NCBI RefSeq assembly: GCF_003696215.1 | Contig: NZ_RFFG01000011.1 | Location: 1 to 64,000 of the forward strand | Direction of reading: 5' to 3' | DNA length: 64,000 bases | Source: Actinomadura harenae | GTDB taxonomy: Bacteria; Actinomycetota; Actinomycetes; Streptosporangiales; Streptosporangiaceae | Part shown: in pieces, positions 15,222 through 24,098 of the stretch | Layout of the letters: each line of letters begins with the position of its first letter | How positions within the stretch are numbered: the stretch's first letter is position 1 | Notes under the pieces: generated by a model | The model's input: only the letters and a program-made list of their open reading frames with translations | Database searches by the model: none | Told to the model about the DNA's origin: nothing | Made by a program: the position numbers and the translations under genes

Positions 15222-17518
15222 GATCCCTCCCCGCGCCGGACCTCCGGCTCGCCGAGGTGGCGGCGCAGCAGGTCCGGATGGTGCCCCTCGGCGATGATCT
15301 CCAGGCGGCGCGGCCAGGCGAACGGACGCGGAAGCCGTCCGGGCCCCCGGAAGTACAGGACGGTGCGTCCGGTCCGTCCGTGGTGCGGGTTGAAGCCGCC
15401 GCCGTCGGCCGTGAGCCCGGCGGCGCCGGCCAGGGCGGCGTAGACCGCGTCCAGCCGGTGGCCCGCCGGTGCGGCGACGCGGAACGCCAGGTGCGCCTCG
15501 TGCCGACCCGCCTGCTCGTCCGCCCTGATCGCGTCGTCCCCGGGGCCGGTGGGAAGCAGGAACAGCTCCAGCGACCGGTGCGCGTCCTCCGCGGGCGCGG
15601 CCTGGACGATCGTCACCGCCAGGTCCTGAGGTGGACGCCCGTAGCGTGCCGCCAGCCGGTCCCGGACCACCGTGCTGGGAATGGGATCCGACACCGTCAT
15701 GCCCCGCGCGGCCAACTCGGCCACGGCCGCGTCGACAGCGGTGGGAAAGAGCAGCAGCGCCCCGTGGTCGAGCTCGAGATCCCGCGCGAGGACATCGTCG
15801 ACGGCGGTGTGCCGCGTGCCGGGCGGCAGCACGGCCCGGAGGGCCTCGGCGGTCGTGTGCCCGGCCAGGAACCGCGCCATGGCCTCCACACGCTCGGCGT
15901 CGGCGGCGTCGATCGCCCTCGGTGGGGGAAAGGCGCGGCTCTCGCGCGGCACGCTCCCGCCGGTGACCCGGCGCTGGATCTCGGACCGGTGCAGCTTGCC
16001 CAGGGCGGTGCGGGGGAGGCCCGCCATCACCGCGACGCGTTCGGGCAGGTACACCTCGGTCATGCCCCGGGCACGGAGGTGGACGCGGAGGTCGTCCAGC
16101 GAGGGCGCGGTGCCGTCCGCGACGATCACCGCGCAGGCGACCTCGTGTCCCTGGGCGTCGTCGACGGCGACGATCGCCGCGTCGGCGACCGCGGGGTGCT
16201 CCAGGAGCTCGTCCTCGACCTCGGCGACGGGGATCATGCTGTCGCCGCCGACCCGGCCGGACGCGCGGCCGAGGTGGCGAAGGCGGCCCTGCGCGTCCCG
16301 TTCCACCAGGTCACCGGTGTCGTACCAGCCGTCGCCGGCCTCCGCGGACCACACCTCCTCCCGCGTCCGCAGGTCGATGACGCGGCGGCACAGACCCGGC
16401 GTCCGCACCTGGAGGTGCCCGCCGTCGCCGGACGGGCCGGCGTCCCGGGGGCGCAGGCGGATCCGGACGCCCTCGATCGGGCGGCCGAGCGTCTCCTCGG
16501 CCACGTCCTCGCCGGGCGAGGTCGCCGCGAGCATGCCGGTCTCGGTCGTTCCGAAGGCGTTGACCAGCCGCGGGGCCAGCACCGCGCGCAGGCGTCCGGC
16601 GAGCCGCGGGGGGATCGGCGCGCCCAGGCTGACGACCTGGCGAAGGTCCGGGAAGGCGTGCCCGCCGCGCGCCGCGGCGGCGACGAGATCCCGAAGGACC
16701 GGCGGAGTGGACACCAGGCATCCCACCCGCTGCGCCGCGAGCAGGCCGAGCCAGGTCTCCGGGGCGTCGTCGGCGCTGAAGACCGAGGGCCGTCCGGTCG
16801 CCAGCGGCGCGAGCGTGTTGAACATCAACCCCACGGTGTGGGTCAGGTCGGCGATCGCGGCGGTCGCCACCCCGGGCGGTATCTGCCGCACGGCCGCGCA
16901 CAGGGCCGCGTACCGGGTGTTGAAGGTGTGCACCACCGCCCTGGGACGTCCCGTGGTCCCCGAGGTGAAGGCCAGCTGGCACACCTCGTCCGCGTGGACG
17001 GGCGGCATCGGCTCCACCGGCCGGGCCCCGGCGGCCGCCTCCGCGAGCAACCCGCCCAGAGCGACGGGCTCGGCCGGGAGGTCCCGGGCCGTCCGCCCAC
17101 TGCAGGGCTTCCCGTCCTCGGTCACCAGCAGCGCGGGCGTGACCGCGCCGAGGACGAGGTCCAGCTCGCGTCGCCCGAACCACGGCGGCACCGCGGCGGC
17201 CACCGCTCCGACGCGTCCGCACGCCAGCCACAGGGCGGCCGTCTCCCACTCGTTCGGGAGCCGGAAGACCACGGCCCGCCCCCGCCCGACGTCCCGCGCC
17301 TGCAGCGCCGCCGCCAGCCGCTCCACCCGCCCGGCCAGCTCGCCGAAGGTGACCGTGACCGTCTCGCCCCGCCGGTGCCCGACGTACACGGGCGCGTCCG
17401 GCGCCGTGGCGGCGCGCCCCCTCAGGTCGTCGGCGAACACCTCCCGCCGCCACCGGACCGCCATGTCCTGGTCGTCGCCCCTGGCCAGGGCCGGTTGCGG
17501 CGGCGCATGCGGCTTCAT
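15218..17518 (-). CDS. adenylate-forming acyl-CoA/acyl-AMP ligase with unknown C-terminal region
   Basis: 766 residues. Residues ~20-555 are an AMP-dependent ligase: TSGTTGRPRAVVHTFNTR (A3), NAFGTTETGM (A5), GWYDTGDLV (A7) and PRTALGKLHRSEIQRR (A10 with the catalytic Lys). It would activate a carboxylic acid to its adenylate and thioester. About 200 residues follow that I cannot assign; they contain LELDHGALLLFPTAVDAAV, HRSLELFLLPTGPGDD, and a final RRLEIIAEGHHPDLLRRHLG. ATG 17518 is preferred; GAGGAG lies 12 bases upstream. An upstream frame to 17605 lacks support. It is translationally coupled to the sulfotransferase and divergent from a P450. Confidence 0.8.
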   Translation of the reverse strand: MKPHAPPQPALARGDDQDMAVRWRREVFADDLRGRAATAPDAPVYVGHRRGETVTVTFGELAGRVERLAAALQARDVGRGRAVVFRLPNEWETAALWLACGRVGAVAAAVPPWFGRRELDLVLGAVTPALLVTEDGKPCSGRTARDLPAEPVALGGLLAEAAAGARPVEPMPPVHADEVCQLAFTSGTTGRPRAVVHTFNTRYAALCAAVRQIPPGVATAAIADLTHTVGLMFNTLAPLATGRPSVFSADDAPETWLGLLAAQRVGCLVSTPPVLRDLVAAAARGGHAFPDLRQVVSLGAPIPPRLAGRLRAVLAPRLVNAFGTTETGMLAATSPGEDVAEETLGRPIEGVRIRLRPRDAGPSGDGGHLQVRTPGLCRRVIDLRTREEVWSAEAGDGWYDTGDLVERDAQGRLRHLGRASGRVGGDSMIPVAEVEDELLEHPAVADAAIVAVDDAQGHEVACAVIVADGTAPSLDDLRVHLRARGMTEVYLPERVAVMAGLPRTALGKLHRSEIQRRVTGGSVPRESRAFPPPRAIDAADAERVEAMARFLAGHTTAEALRAVLPPGTRHTAVDDVLARDLELDHGALLLFPTAVDAAVAELAARGMTVSDPIPSTVVRDRLAARYGRPPQDLAVTIVQAAPAEDAHRSLELFLLPTGPGDDAIRADEQAGRHEAHLAFRVAAPAGHRLDAVYAALAGAAGLTADGGGFNPHHGRTGRTVLYFRGPGRLPRPFAWPRRLEIIAEGHHPDLLRRHLGEPEVRRGEGS

Positions 17519-17564
17519 GTCGATGACACGCTCCTCGGTCGTGGAACGGCCGGTGGCCCAACCG

Positions 17565-17588
17565 TTGCGCATTTGGGTAGTTGTGCAA
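17565..17588. promoter_or_regulatory. inverted repeat between divergent ligase and P450 genes
   Basis: TTGCGCA, 10 bases, TGTGCAA: 7-bp arms with one mismatch. It lies between two divergent genes of the same cluster, a natural place for a shared operator. No regulator gene is adjacent. Confidence 0.35.
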
Positions 17589-17693
17589 ATACAGTGAGTA
17601 GCCAATCACGACGGGATGGTCCGGGACCCGGGAACGCCGCGTTCCCAGGCCGCCGTCGCCCGCCGTGCGAACCCAGCCGCGAAAGGCGCGCCA

Positions 17694-18959
17694 GTGACGG
17701 ACACCGAAGACCGCGTTCCGACGACGCCCGTGGCCCGTCGGGCGGACCCGGTCGGCTTCCTCGGGTTCGACCCGTTCGACCCCGCGTTCAAGGCCGATCC
17801 GTATCCCCACTACCGGAGGTTCTCGGCCTCGGGGCCCTTGCGGCGGACGCCGTCCGGCCCGTGGGTGACGGCGTCCTACAGCGTGTGCACGCAGGTACTG
17901 CGCGATCCGCGGTTCGGGCGTTGGGCGCGCACAGGGGGGCCGGCTCCGGAGGCGGAGGCCGCCAAGGGCCTGAACTTCATGATGCAGGACCCGCCGGACC
18001 ACACCCGGCTCCGGCGGCTGGCGGGCAAGGCGTTCACGCCCCGGGCCGTGGAGCGGATGCGTCCCTGGATCGAGGAACTCGCCCGCGACGTCGTCGAGGG
18101 CGTCTCCGGACGGGTCGACCTCCTGGACGCCCTGGCGCGCCCGCTCGCGACCAGGGCCATCGGTGAGCTGCTCGGAGTTCCGGCCGCCGACCATGACCGG
18201 CTGGCCGCCTGGTCGGAGGCGTGCATTCGCGCACTGGACCCGCTTCCCCTGCAACCCGTCGATCTGCGCCCCCGGATGCTGGAGGCCCGCGCGGGGTTCG
18301 CCGGGTACTTCCGGGGTCTGATCGCGGACAGGCGCGCCGGTGCCGTCCCGGCCCCCAGGGCGGGTGGGGCCGATCTGCCGGATCCGCTGGGCGACCTGAT
18401 CAGGGCCCGCGACGAGGAGGGCGCCCTGAACGAGGACGAACTGCTGGCGACCTGCCGCTTGCTGTTCGTCGCGGGCCACGAGACGACGATCCATGCGATC
18501 GCCAACAGCACGCTGGCGCTCCTGCGCCATCCCGACCGGATGGCATGGCTGAAGCGCCACCCGGAGGTCCTGCCGGAGGCGGTCGAGGAGCTCATGCGCT
18601 TCGACTCGCCCACACACCTGCTGTGGCGGGTGGCCCTGGAGGACATGGAACTCGAGTCGACCCGGATCACCGAAGGGGAGGTGGTCATCCTGCTGGTCGG
18701 TGCGGCCAACCGTGACCCCGCGGCGTTCACCGACCCGGACCTGCTGGATCTGACCCGCTACGGCGGCACCGTGCCCCGCCACCTGACCTTCGGGTCCGGC
18801 ATCCATTTCTGCTCCGGCGCGGCCCTGGCCAGGCTGGAGATCCAGGCATGTCTCGGTCGGCTGATCGCACGGGATCCGGTGCTGGACGCCGGGCCCCTCG
18901 ACTACTCTCCCGGCGTGGCGGGGCGTGGGCTCGACCGGCTTCCCGTCATCATCGGCTGA
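17694..18959 (+). CDS. cytochrome P450 (sulfotransferase cluster)
   Basis: 421 residues. Class-I bacterial P450: acid-alcohol pair in FVAGHETT of helix I, EELMRFDSPTHLLWR in the K-helix region, and the haem loop FGSGIHFCSGAALARLE with Cys373 as ligand. QDPPDHTRLRR is the conserved C-helix segment. It probably hydroxylates an intermediate that is then sulfated. No ferredoxin gene is adjacent, so it must borrow one. GTG 17694 (AAAGG upstream) gives a normal length; an ATG at 17616 would add 26 residues. It converges with the second sulfotransferase gene. Confidence 0.92.
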   Translation: MTDTEDRVPTTPVARRADPVGFLGFDPFDPAFKADPYPHYRRFSASGPLRRTPSGPWVTASYSVCTQVLRDPRFGRWARTGGPAPEAEAAKGLNFMMQDPPDHTRLRRLAGKAFTPRAVERMRPWIEELARDVVEGVSGRVDLLDALARPLATRAIGELLGVPAADHDRLAAWSEACIRALDPLPLQPVDLRPRMLEARAGFAGYFRGLIADRRAGAVPAPRAGGADLPDPLGDLIRARDEEGALNEDELLATCRLLFVAGHETTIHAIANSTLALLRHPDRMAWLKRHPEVLPEAVEELMRFDSPTHLLWRVALEDMELESTRITEGEVVILLVGAANRDPAAFTDPDLLDLTRYGGTVPRHLTFGSGIHFCSGAALARLEIQACLGRLIARDPVLDAGPLDYSPGVAGRGLDRLPVIIG

Positions 18960-18986
18960 CCCGCGGCGCCCTCGGAGTCGGGGGCG

Positions 18987-20255
18987 CTACCGGATCGGCT
19001 CCTCCTGGACGCCGAACCGGGTCGTGTAGGAGGACAGGCCGACGCGCAACTCCGTGGGGTCCAGGGAGAAGTCGCTCAGCCGGTAGTCGATCCGGCCGTG
19101 CCGGTGGCGGACGTGTCCGTCCAGGTAGGCCCGCAGTGCGGCCCGGGTCTGGGGCGTGAAGGGCTGCCCGGCGACCCGGTAGATGTCGTGGGCGGTCGCG
19201 AGGTTGTCGGCCATGTAGCGGTGGAAGACCACGTCGACCGACTGCTCGTCCGCGAACAGCGCGCGGTGCTCCTGCATCTTCCGCAGCAGCTCCTCGATGC
19301 GCCGCCTCCAGTGGCGTCCCACCGCCCCAAGGTCGACCGGGTAGAGCCTGCGCCGCATCATGTACGCGTTCATCGTGGCCAGGGACGCCGCCGCCGGCGC
19401 CGGGTCGCGGTGGGTGAACACCACTACGGCGTCCGGGAAGACGTTCTTCAGCTCCGGCAGATGGTCCAGGTGGTGCGGAGACTTCAACAGCCAGCGCCGC
19501 CCTCCCCGCAGCCAGGTGAGCGCCTTCAACGTGGTGCGCAGGTGCTCGTAGGCGAAGCGCAGGTCGGTCCCGGAGTACCACTCCAGGTATCCCGGCATCG
19601 GCGCGCGCATCTCCATCAGGCCCGAGGCGAACGAGAGGCACAGCAGTTCGGCGTCCTCGTGGGCGTCGGTCGGTGCGACGTCGATCATCTTCCTGAGATG
19701 GGGCGTGACCATGTCCCGGTGGCGTCCGCGCCTGGTCATGGCGTCCAGCGCCGCACCGGGAGCGTCGCCCGGGGCCGGGATCGGCTCGATCGCCTCCCAG
19801 AGCGGCAGGTGCCGCAGGCGCGGATCGCTGGCGAGCAGGTTGTTCAGGTGGGTGGTGCCGCTGCGGGGCAGACCGACGATGATGATCGGCTGCCGGATCC
19901 GGACGTCGTGGATCTCGGGATGGCGACGCAGCAGGTCCTGAAGGCGCAGCCGCTGGACCAGCATCCGCGTGAACTCGCGGTGGAACTGGGTCCGCCCGTA
20001 GCCCGTGAGGGCCGGTTCGGCGTTCAGGTCCTGGCAGACGATCCCCAGCGGTTCGGTGAAGCGCGGGTCGCCGAAGTCGTCCAGGCGGCGTCCGTGGGCC
20101 GCCGAGGCCGTCTCGACGGCGGCCCGCATGAGCCGCTCGGGTTCGAAGGCGTGCGCGGGCGCGTCCTCGGCGAGCCTGTCGAGGACGCGTTGCGCGTCGG
20201 GAGAGAACACCGGACGGGCCAGGTCCTCGATCCGCAGTCCGTCCGTGTTCGCCAT
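18987..20255 (-). CDS. PAPS-dependent sulfotransferase (Sulfotransfer_3 type)
   Basis: 422 residues. PIIIVGLPRSGTTHLNNLLASDP is the 5'-phosphosulfate loop and VVFTHRDPAPAAASL the 3'-phosphate-binding segment. RWLLKSPHHLDHLPEL between them is characteristic of the long actinobacterial sulfotransferases that act on lipids or small metabolites. The N-terminal ~100 residues are a helical extension typical of this subgroup. ATG 20255 has GGAG six bases upstream and lies 10 bp after the stop of the GNAT gene, so the two form an operon. Likely role: sulfation of the hydroxylated or N-acylated product of this cluster. Confidence 0.88.
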   Translation of the reverse strand: MANTDGLRIEDLARPVFSPDAQRVLDRLAEDAPAHAFEPERLMRAAVETASAAHGRRLDDFGDPRFTEPLGIVCQDLNAEPALTGYGRTQFHREFTRMLVQRLRLQDLLRRHPEIHDVRIRQPIIIVGLPRSGTTHLNNLLASDPRLRHLPLWEAIEPIPAPGDAPGAALDAMTRRGRHRDMVTPHLRKMIDVAPTDAHEDAELLCLSFASGLMEMRAPMPGYLEWYSGTDLRFAYEHLRTTLKALTWLRGGRRWLLKSPHHLDHLPELKNVFPDAVVVFTHRDPAPAAASLATMNAYMMRRRLYPVDLGAVGRHWRRRIEELLRKMQEHRALFADEQSVDVVFHRYMADNLATAHDIYRVAGQPFTPQTRAALRAYLDGHVRHRHGRIDYRLSDFSLDPTELRVGLSSYTTRFGVQEEPIR

Positions 20256-20265
20256 CTGCCGCTCC

Positions 20266-21063
20266 TCAGGCTCGGCCGACGCTCGTGGCGCCGTCGGCGG
20301 GGCGGACGGCGCGGTCACCACGTCCGTCGGGGAAGTAGCACCGGTAGAGCAGGGGGGCCGCGTTGTCCGTGTCCACCAGGAAGCAGAAGCAGACGGAGTC
20401 GACCTCCTTCACGTAGGCCGGATCGCCCAGGATCCATACACCGCACCGCAGGTAGAAGCGGGCCAGAGGAGGAAGGGCGCGGTAGCTCGGTGCGGCGGCC
20501 AGGTCGCGCGGCACGTCCCACGGGACGCGCGGCTCCGCGCTCAGGCCCTCGGGCGGCGCGTGGTCGCGGACGGCGAGTTCCCACATGTTGAGGGCGGCGT
20601 CGTGTCCCTCGGGCAGGAAGACGTTGAGGCAGCCGACGACGTAGCGGTGGCCGCTGCGCACCAGGTACCGTCCGACCTCGGCCGCCAGGAGGCCGAACAC
20701 CGCGCCGCTGCGATGCCCGGGATCGACGCAGAAACGTCCGAGCTGGATCATCGACGAGGTCACCGACCGGGGAAGGCCGAGCAGGAACCTCTGCTCGACG
20801 ACCCCTTCCTCGAACAGCTGGCAGGTTCCCACGACCGCGCCCGTCGACGTGTCGGTCACGATCAGGTGGTCGGCGTCCTGGGCGAATCCGGCGACACGGC
20901 CCGGCGCGTTCACGGGCAGGCCGTTCTCCAGGTGGTACGTCCAGTGCCACAGGTCACGCGCGGCCTTGATCTGTTCCTCGGAGGTGGCGGCCGATGCGAG
21001 GTAGCCCCCGCCGGCGCCGTCGAGTGGTGGCACTTCCGCCGTCCCAGGGTCCAGAGGAGGCAC
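20266..21063 (-). CDS. OlsB-like GNAT N-acyltransferase
   Basis: 265 residues. The layout follows the OlsB/N-acyl-amino-acid synthase group of GNAT enzymes. DHLIVTDTSTGAVVGTCQLF, then QLGRFCVDPGHRSGAVFGLLAAEVGRYLVR (acetyl/acyl-carrier binding loop), a Gly-Cys segment, and the C-terminal block LPPLARFYLRCGVWILGDPAY. OlsB transfers a 3-hydroxyacyl chain to ornithine to make lyso-ornithine lipid; related enzymes acylate other amino acids. It is first in an operon with a sulfotransferase. Start uncertain: GTG 21063 or GTG 21033. A short repeat ACAC-N5-GTGT lies at 21125-21137 upstream. Confidence 0.7.
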   Translation of the reverse strand: MPPLDPGTAEVPPLDGAGGGYLASAATSEEQIKAARDLWHWTYHLENGLPVNAPGRVAGFAQDADHLIVTDTSTGAVVGTCQLFEEGVVEQRFLLGLPRSVTSSMIQLGRFCVDPGHRSGAVFGLLAAEVGRYLVRSGHRYVVGCLNVFLPEGHDAALNMWELAVRDHAPPEGLSAEPRVPWDVPRDLAAAPSYRALPPLARFYLRCGVWILGDPAYVKEVDSVCFCFLVDTDNAAPLLYRCYFPDGRGDRAVRPADGATSVGRA

Positions 21064-21209
21064 CGCACGCGGATGTGCCCGCGTGGGCGCTCACTCCAAG
21101 CGAATGCGTACGGTTGCTGGACGGACACGATAAGTGTTCGCCATCTGGAGTTCAAGGAACTCCCGGCACCGGAGCGTCCCCCGGACAGGCCCCCTCTGGA
21201 GGCCGGGCC

Positions 21210-21395
21210 TCAGGCGGTGGGGCGGAGGCCTCGCTTCTCCAGGCGGCGGCGTTCGTTCTTGGCGGCGCGGGACTGGCGGGGCGGGTCGGCGGGGGCGGGC
21301 GCCGGGGGCTGCGGGGCGCCCTCGGGGACGGGCCGGGAGACGTCGCGGGCGCGGACGGCGGCGTCGACGGTGATGCGCATGCTGGGCTGGGACAT
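21210..21395 (-). CDS. small basic hypothetical protein
   Basis: 61 residues. ATG 21395 has AGGAG six bases upstream, which supports translation. The N-terminus (MSQPSMRITVDAAVRARDV) is followed by a Pro/Ala linker and a very basic helix (RAAKNERRRLEKRGLR) that may bind nucleic acid or membrane. Family not recognised. The gene is divergent from the phosphatase gene by about 210 bp. Confidence 0.55.
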   Translation of the reverse strand: MSQPSMRITVDAAVRARDVSRPVPEGAPQPPAPAPADPPRQSRAAKNERRRLEKRGLRPTA

Positions 21396-21605
21396 GGCGG
21401 TCTCCTGTCGTCGGTCGTTCACCCATTGGACACCTGCGGGCGGGGTGCGCCGCAAGGGCCGGACGGCCCGGGGGCGGGCGGGCCGAAAGGCAAGGGGCGG
21501 GCGGGCTCGGGTGTGGTCATCGTGGGTCGCCGCGCCGTCGCGATCCGTCACGGCGGGCGCGGAAGGCGGGCCGTTCGTGCCGATGCTCGGTACAGTGCCC
21601 ACGTC

Positions 21606-22721
21606 ATGCTTCAACGTCTGGTGCACCTGCTTCCGCCGCGAGTACGCGCGTTCCTGCGAAGGATCCCCGTGCTCGTGGCGCTGTACAGGTGGCTGCGGCG
21701 GGGCACGCAGTCGCGGGACCGGTACCTGTTCGCGAGCCTGGCCCTGCTCGCCATCGTCCTCGGGTTCGGGGCGGTGGAGTCGCAGCGGTGGTCGCCGTCC
21801 GGGGCGCTGGTGCTCACGCTGCTCGGCGGCGGGCTGATGCTGCGCGTGCGGACCCTGGGCGTGCTGCTCGGGGTCGTCGCGCTGATGGTCTGCTACGACG
21901 CGTGGAAGGCGCCGAGCAACACCGGGCCCGGGATCGTCGCGACGCTCGGGGTGACGTCCCTCCTCGCGGTGACGCTGGCGCGGACGCGGCAGCAGCTCGG
22001 CGTGATGGGGCTGCGCGGCGACTCGATGCTGCTGGAGCTGCGCGACCGGCTGCGCAGCCAGGGCGAGATGCCGAAGCTGCCCGCGGGCTGGGACGCGCAG
22101 GTCGTCATGCTCCAGGCGGGCGGGTCGTCCTTCGGGGGCGACTTCGTCGTGTCGGCGCTGCACGACGGCGTGCTCGAGGTCGCGCTGGTGGACGTGTCGG
22201 GCAAGGGGACGGACGCGGGCACGCGGGCGCTGATGCTGTCCGGCGCGTTCGGCGGGCTGCTGGGGTCCGTCCCGACGGCGGGGTTCCTGCCCGCGTGCAA
22301 CAGCTACCTGCACCGGCAGCAGTGGGACGAGGGGTTCGTCACCGCCGTCCATGTGGTGATCGACCTGGCGACGGGCGAGTACACGGTCGAGTCGGCCGGG
22401 CATCCGCCGGCCGTGCAGTTCGACGCGAGCAGCGGGACGTGGCAGGTGAGCCCGGCGAAGGGCGTCGTCCTCGGGGTGATCCCGGACCTCGCGGCCGTCC
22501 CGGAGCGCGGGCAGCTCGGCGCCGGGGACGCGCTGCTCCTCTACACCGACGGCCTGGTCGAGTCGCCGGGCAGCGACCTGGACGCCGGGATCGACCGGCT
22601 GCTCGGCGAGGCGGAGCGGCTCGTCCCGAACGGGTTCCGGAAGGGCGCGCGCGAGCTGGTCGAGCTCATGGCCGCCGAGCGGGACGACGACTGCGCGCTG
22701 ATCCTGATCTGGCGCACCTGA
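21606..22721 (+). CDS. membrane PP2C/SpoIIE-type serine phosphatase
   Basis: 371 residues. The first ~50 are basic with amphipathic segments, then three hydrophobic stretches between about residues 45 and 125. The SpoIIE/PP2C domain follows: GGDFVVSALHDGVLEVALVDVSGKGTDAG carries the metal-binding Asp residues, VESAGHPPAVQF the central motif, and GDALLLYTDGLVE the second metal-binding Asp. Such phosphatases usually reset anti-anti-sigma factors phosphorylated by partner kinases. No anti-sigma gene is adjacent; a Ser/Thr kinase gene converges with only 18 bp between stops, making a kinase/phosphatase pair plausible. Confidence 0.88.
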   Translation: MLQRLVHLLPPRVRAFLRRIPVLVALYRWLRRGTQSRDRYLFASLALLAIVLGFGAVESQRWSPSGALVLTLLGGGLMLRVRTLGVLLGVVALMVCYDAWKAPSNTGPGIVATLGVTSLLAVTLARTRQQLGVMGLRGDSMLLELRDRLRSQGEMPKLPAGWDAQVVMLQAGGSSFGGDFVVSALHDGVLEVALVDVSGKGTDAGTRALMLSGAFGGLLGSVPTAGFLPACNSYLHRQQWDEGFVTAVHVVIDLATGEYTVESAGHPPAVQFDASSGTWQVSPAKGVVLGVIPDLAAVPERGQLGAGDALLLYTDGLVESPGSDLDAGIDRLLGEAERLVPNGFRKGARELVELMAAERDDDCALILIWRT

Positions 22722-22739
22722 GCTTTCCGGCTTCCGGTC

Positions 22740-24098
22740 TCAGTGGCCGTGGTGCTTCTTGTGGCCGCGCTTCTTTCCGTGTTTGGGCTTCGGTTTCGGT
22801 TTGGGCTTGGGTTTCGGCTTCGCCGTGGGCGCGGGCGGTCCGGGCGCGGGGGTGGACGCGGTCGGTGACGGCTTGGGCGGCGGGGCGGCGTCGCTCTTGT
22901 CGGTGAGGCCGAGGGCCAGGGCGCCCGCGAGGACGGTCGCGGCGGCGGCGCCGACTCCGATGAGGACGCGCGTTCTCATGTGCGAGGGCGCGGACGCCGT
23001 TGGTGACGACCCGAACCCCTGCGTGTGCGCGCTGTGGTGGACGGGGTCGAACGCCTGAGTGTGCGCGTTGTCCTGGACGGCGTCGAACGTCTGTGTGCGG
23101 GCGTCGCCGTGGACGGCGTTGAAGGCCTGGGTGTGCGCGGCCGGGTCGTCCTCGTGCGCGTGCGCGACGGCCGGGACGGCGCCGAAGATCTCGGTCCGGT
23201 CCTTCCCGTTGGACGGCGCGGAGGGGGTCTGCTCGACCAGCGACATCAGCAGTTCGGACGCCGGGGGCCTGTCCTGCGGGTTCTTGGAGAGCGCCGAGCG
23301 GACGGCGGGGAGGAGCTGCGGGGGCAGTCCGGCGAGGTCGGGCGCGTCCTGGGCGGTGCGGAGGGCGATCTCGGGGGCCGTGCCCTCGCCGAAGGGCAGG
23401 CGGCCGGTGCCCGCGTACGCGACGAGGCAGCCCCAGGTGAACACGTCGGCGGCAGGGGAGACCGTGCCGCCCGCGAGGATCTCGGGGGGCATCCAGCCGG
23501 GTGTGCCGAGGACGGTCCCGGACGTGCTGACCGAGCCCGGCGACCCCTGCGTCCCGGCGATGCCGAAGTCGATGACGCGGCAGCCGGACAGCGTGAGCAT
23601 CACGTTCGCGGGCTTGAGGTCGCGGTGGACGAGCCCGGCGGCGTGGATGGCGGCCAGCGCCGTGGCGACGCCGACGGCGACGCCGTGCAGGTCGGCGGCG
23701 GGCAGCGGGCCGCCGGAGGTGATCCGCTGCTGGAGGGTGATCCCGTCGACGTACTCGCTGACGATGTAGGGGCGTCCGTGCTCCTCGCCGTGGGCGAGGA
23801 CGCGGGCCGTGCAGAACGAGGCGACGCGTCCGGCGAGGAGGGCCTCGTCCCGGAAGCGGCGCAGGAAGCGGGGGTCGTCGGTGAGGTGCGGGCGCATGAC
23901 CTTGACCGCGACGCGGGCGCCGGAGTTCGGTTCGACGCCCAGGTAGACGGTGCCCATGCCGCCCGCGCCGAGGCGTCCGAGGAGCGCGTACGCGCCGACG
24001 GCCCGCGGGTCGGACGGCTCGAGCGGGGACGCCGGGGCGTCCGCCGGGTCCGGCCGGCCGCGCGGGGCGTGGGGCGGCCGGCGCTCGTGTTGGTCCAT
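22740..24098 (-). CDS. receptor-like Ser/Thr protein kinase with TQxF repeats
   Basis: 452 residues. The N-terminal PknB-like kinase domain (about 28-280) shows LGAGGMGTVYLG, VHRDLKPANVML (catalytic Asp), DFGIAG and GWMPPE. A linker with four TQ-containing tandem repeats of about 12-13 residues (motif HTQAF or RTQTF, about residues 305-350) follows. Then come one membrane helix (VLIGVGAAAATVLAGALALGL) and an extracytoplasmic tail that is Pro-rich and ends in a Lys-Pro run and a Lys/His-rich basic end. The TQ repeats look like autophosphorylation sites for FHA-domain partners. ATG 24098 has AGGGA upstream. It converges with the phosphatase gene. Confidence 0.9.
   Translation of the reverse strand: MDQHERRPPHAPRGRPDPADAPASPLEPSDPRAVGAYALLGRLGAGGMGTVYLGVEPNSGARVAVKVMRPHLTDDPRFLRRFRDEALLAGRVASFCTARVLAHGEEHGRPYIVSEYVDGITLQQRITSGGPLPAADLHGVAVGVATALAAIHAAGLVHRDLKPANVMLTLSGCRVIDFGIAGTQGSPGSVSTSGTVLGTPGWMPPEILAGGTVSPAADVFTWGCLVAYAGTGRLPFGEGTAPEIALRTAQDAPDLAGLPPQLLPAVRSALSKNPQDRPPASELLMSLVEQTPSAPSNGKDRTEIFGAVPAVAHAHEDDPAAHTQAFNAVHGDARTQTFDAVQDNAHTQAFDPVHHSAHTQGFGSSPTASAPSHMRTRVLIGVGAAAATVLAGALALGLTDKSDAAPPPKPSPTASTPAPGPPAPTAKPKPKPKPKPKPKHGKKRGHKKHHGH

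Noticed and set aside
19098..20591. Long plus-strand frame opposite the second sulfotransferase
   Set aside because: Antisense shadow; the minus strand shows clear PAPS-binding motifs.
22741..22830. GGTTTCGG-type repeats considered as a DNA repeat element
   Set aside because: They are codons of the Lys-Pro tail of the kinase; explained by protein sequence.
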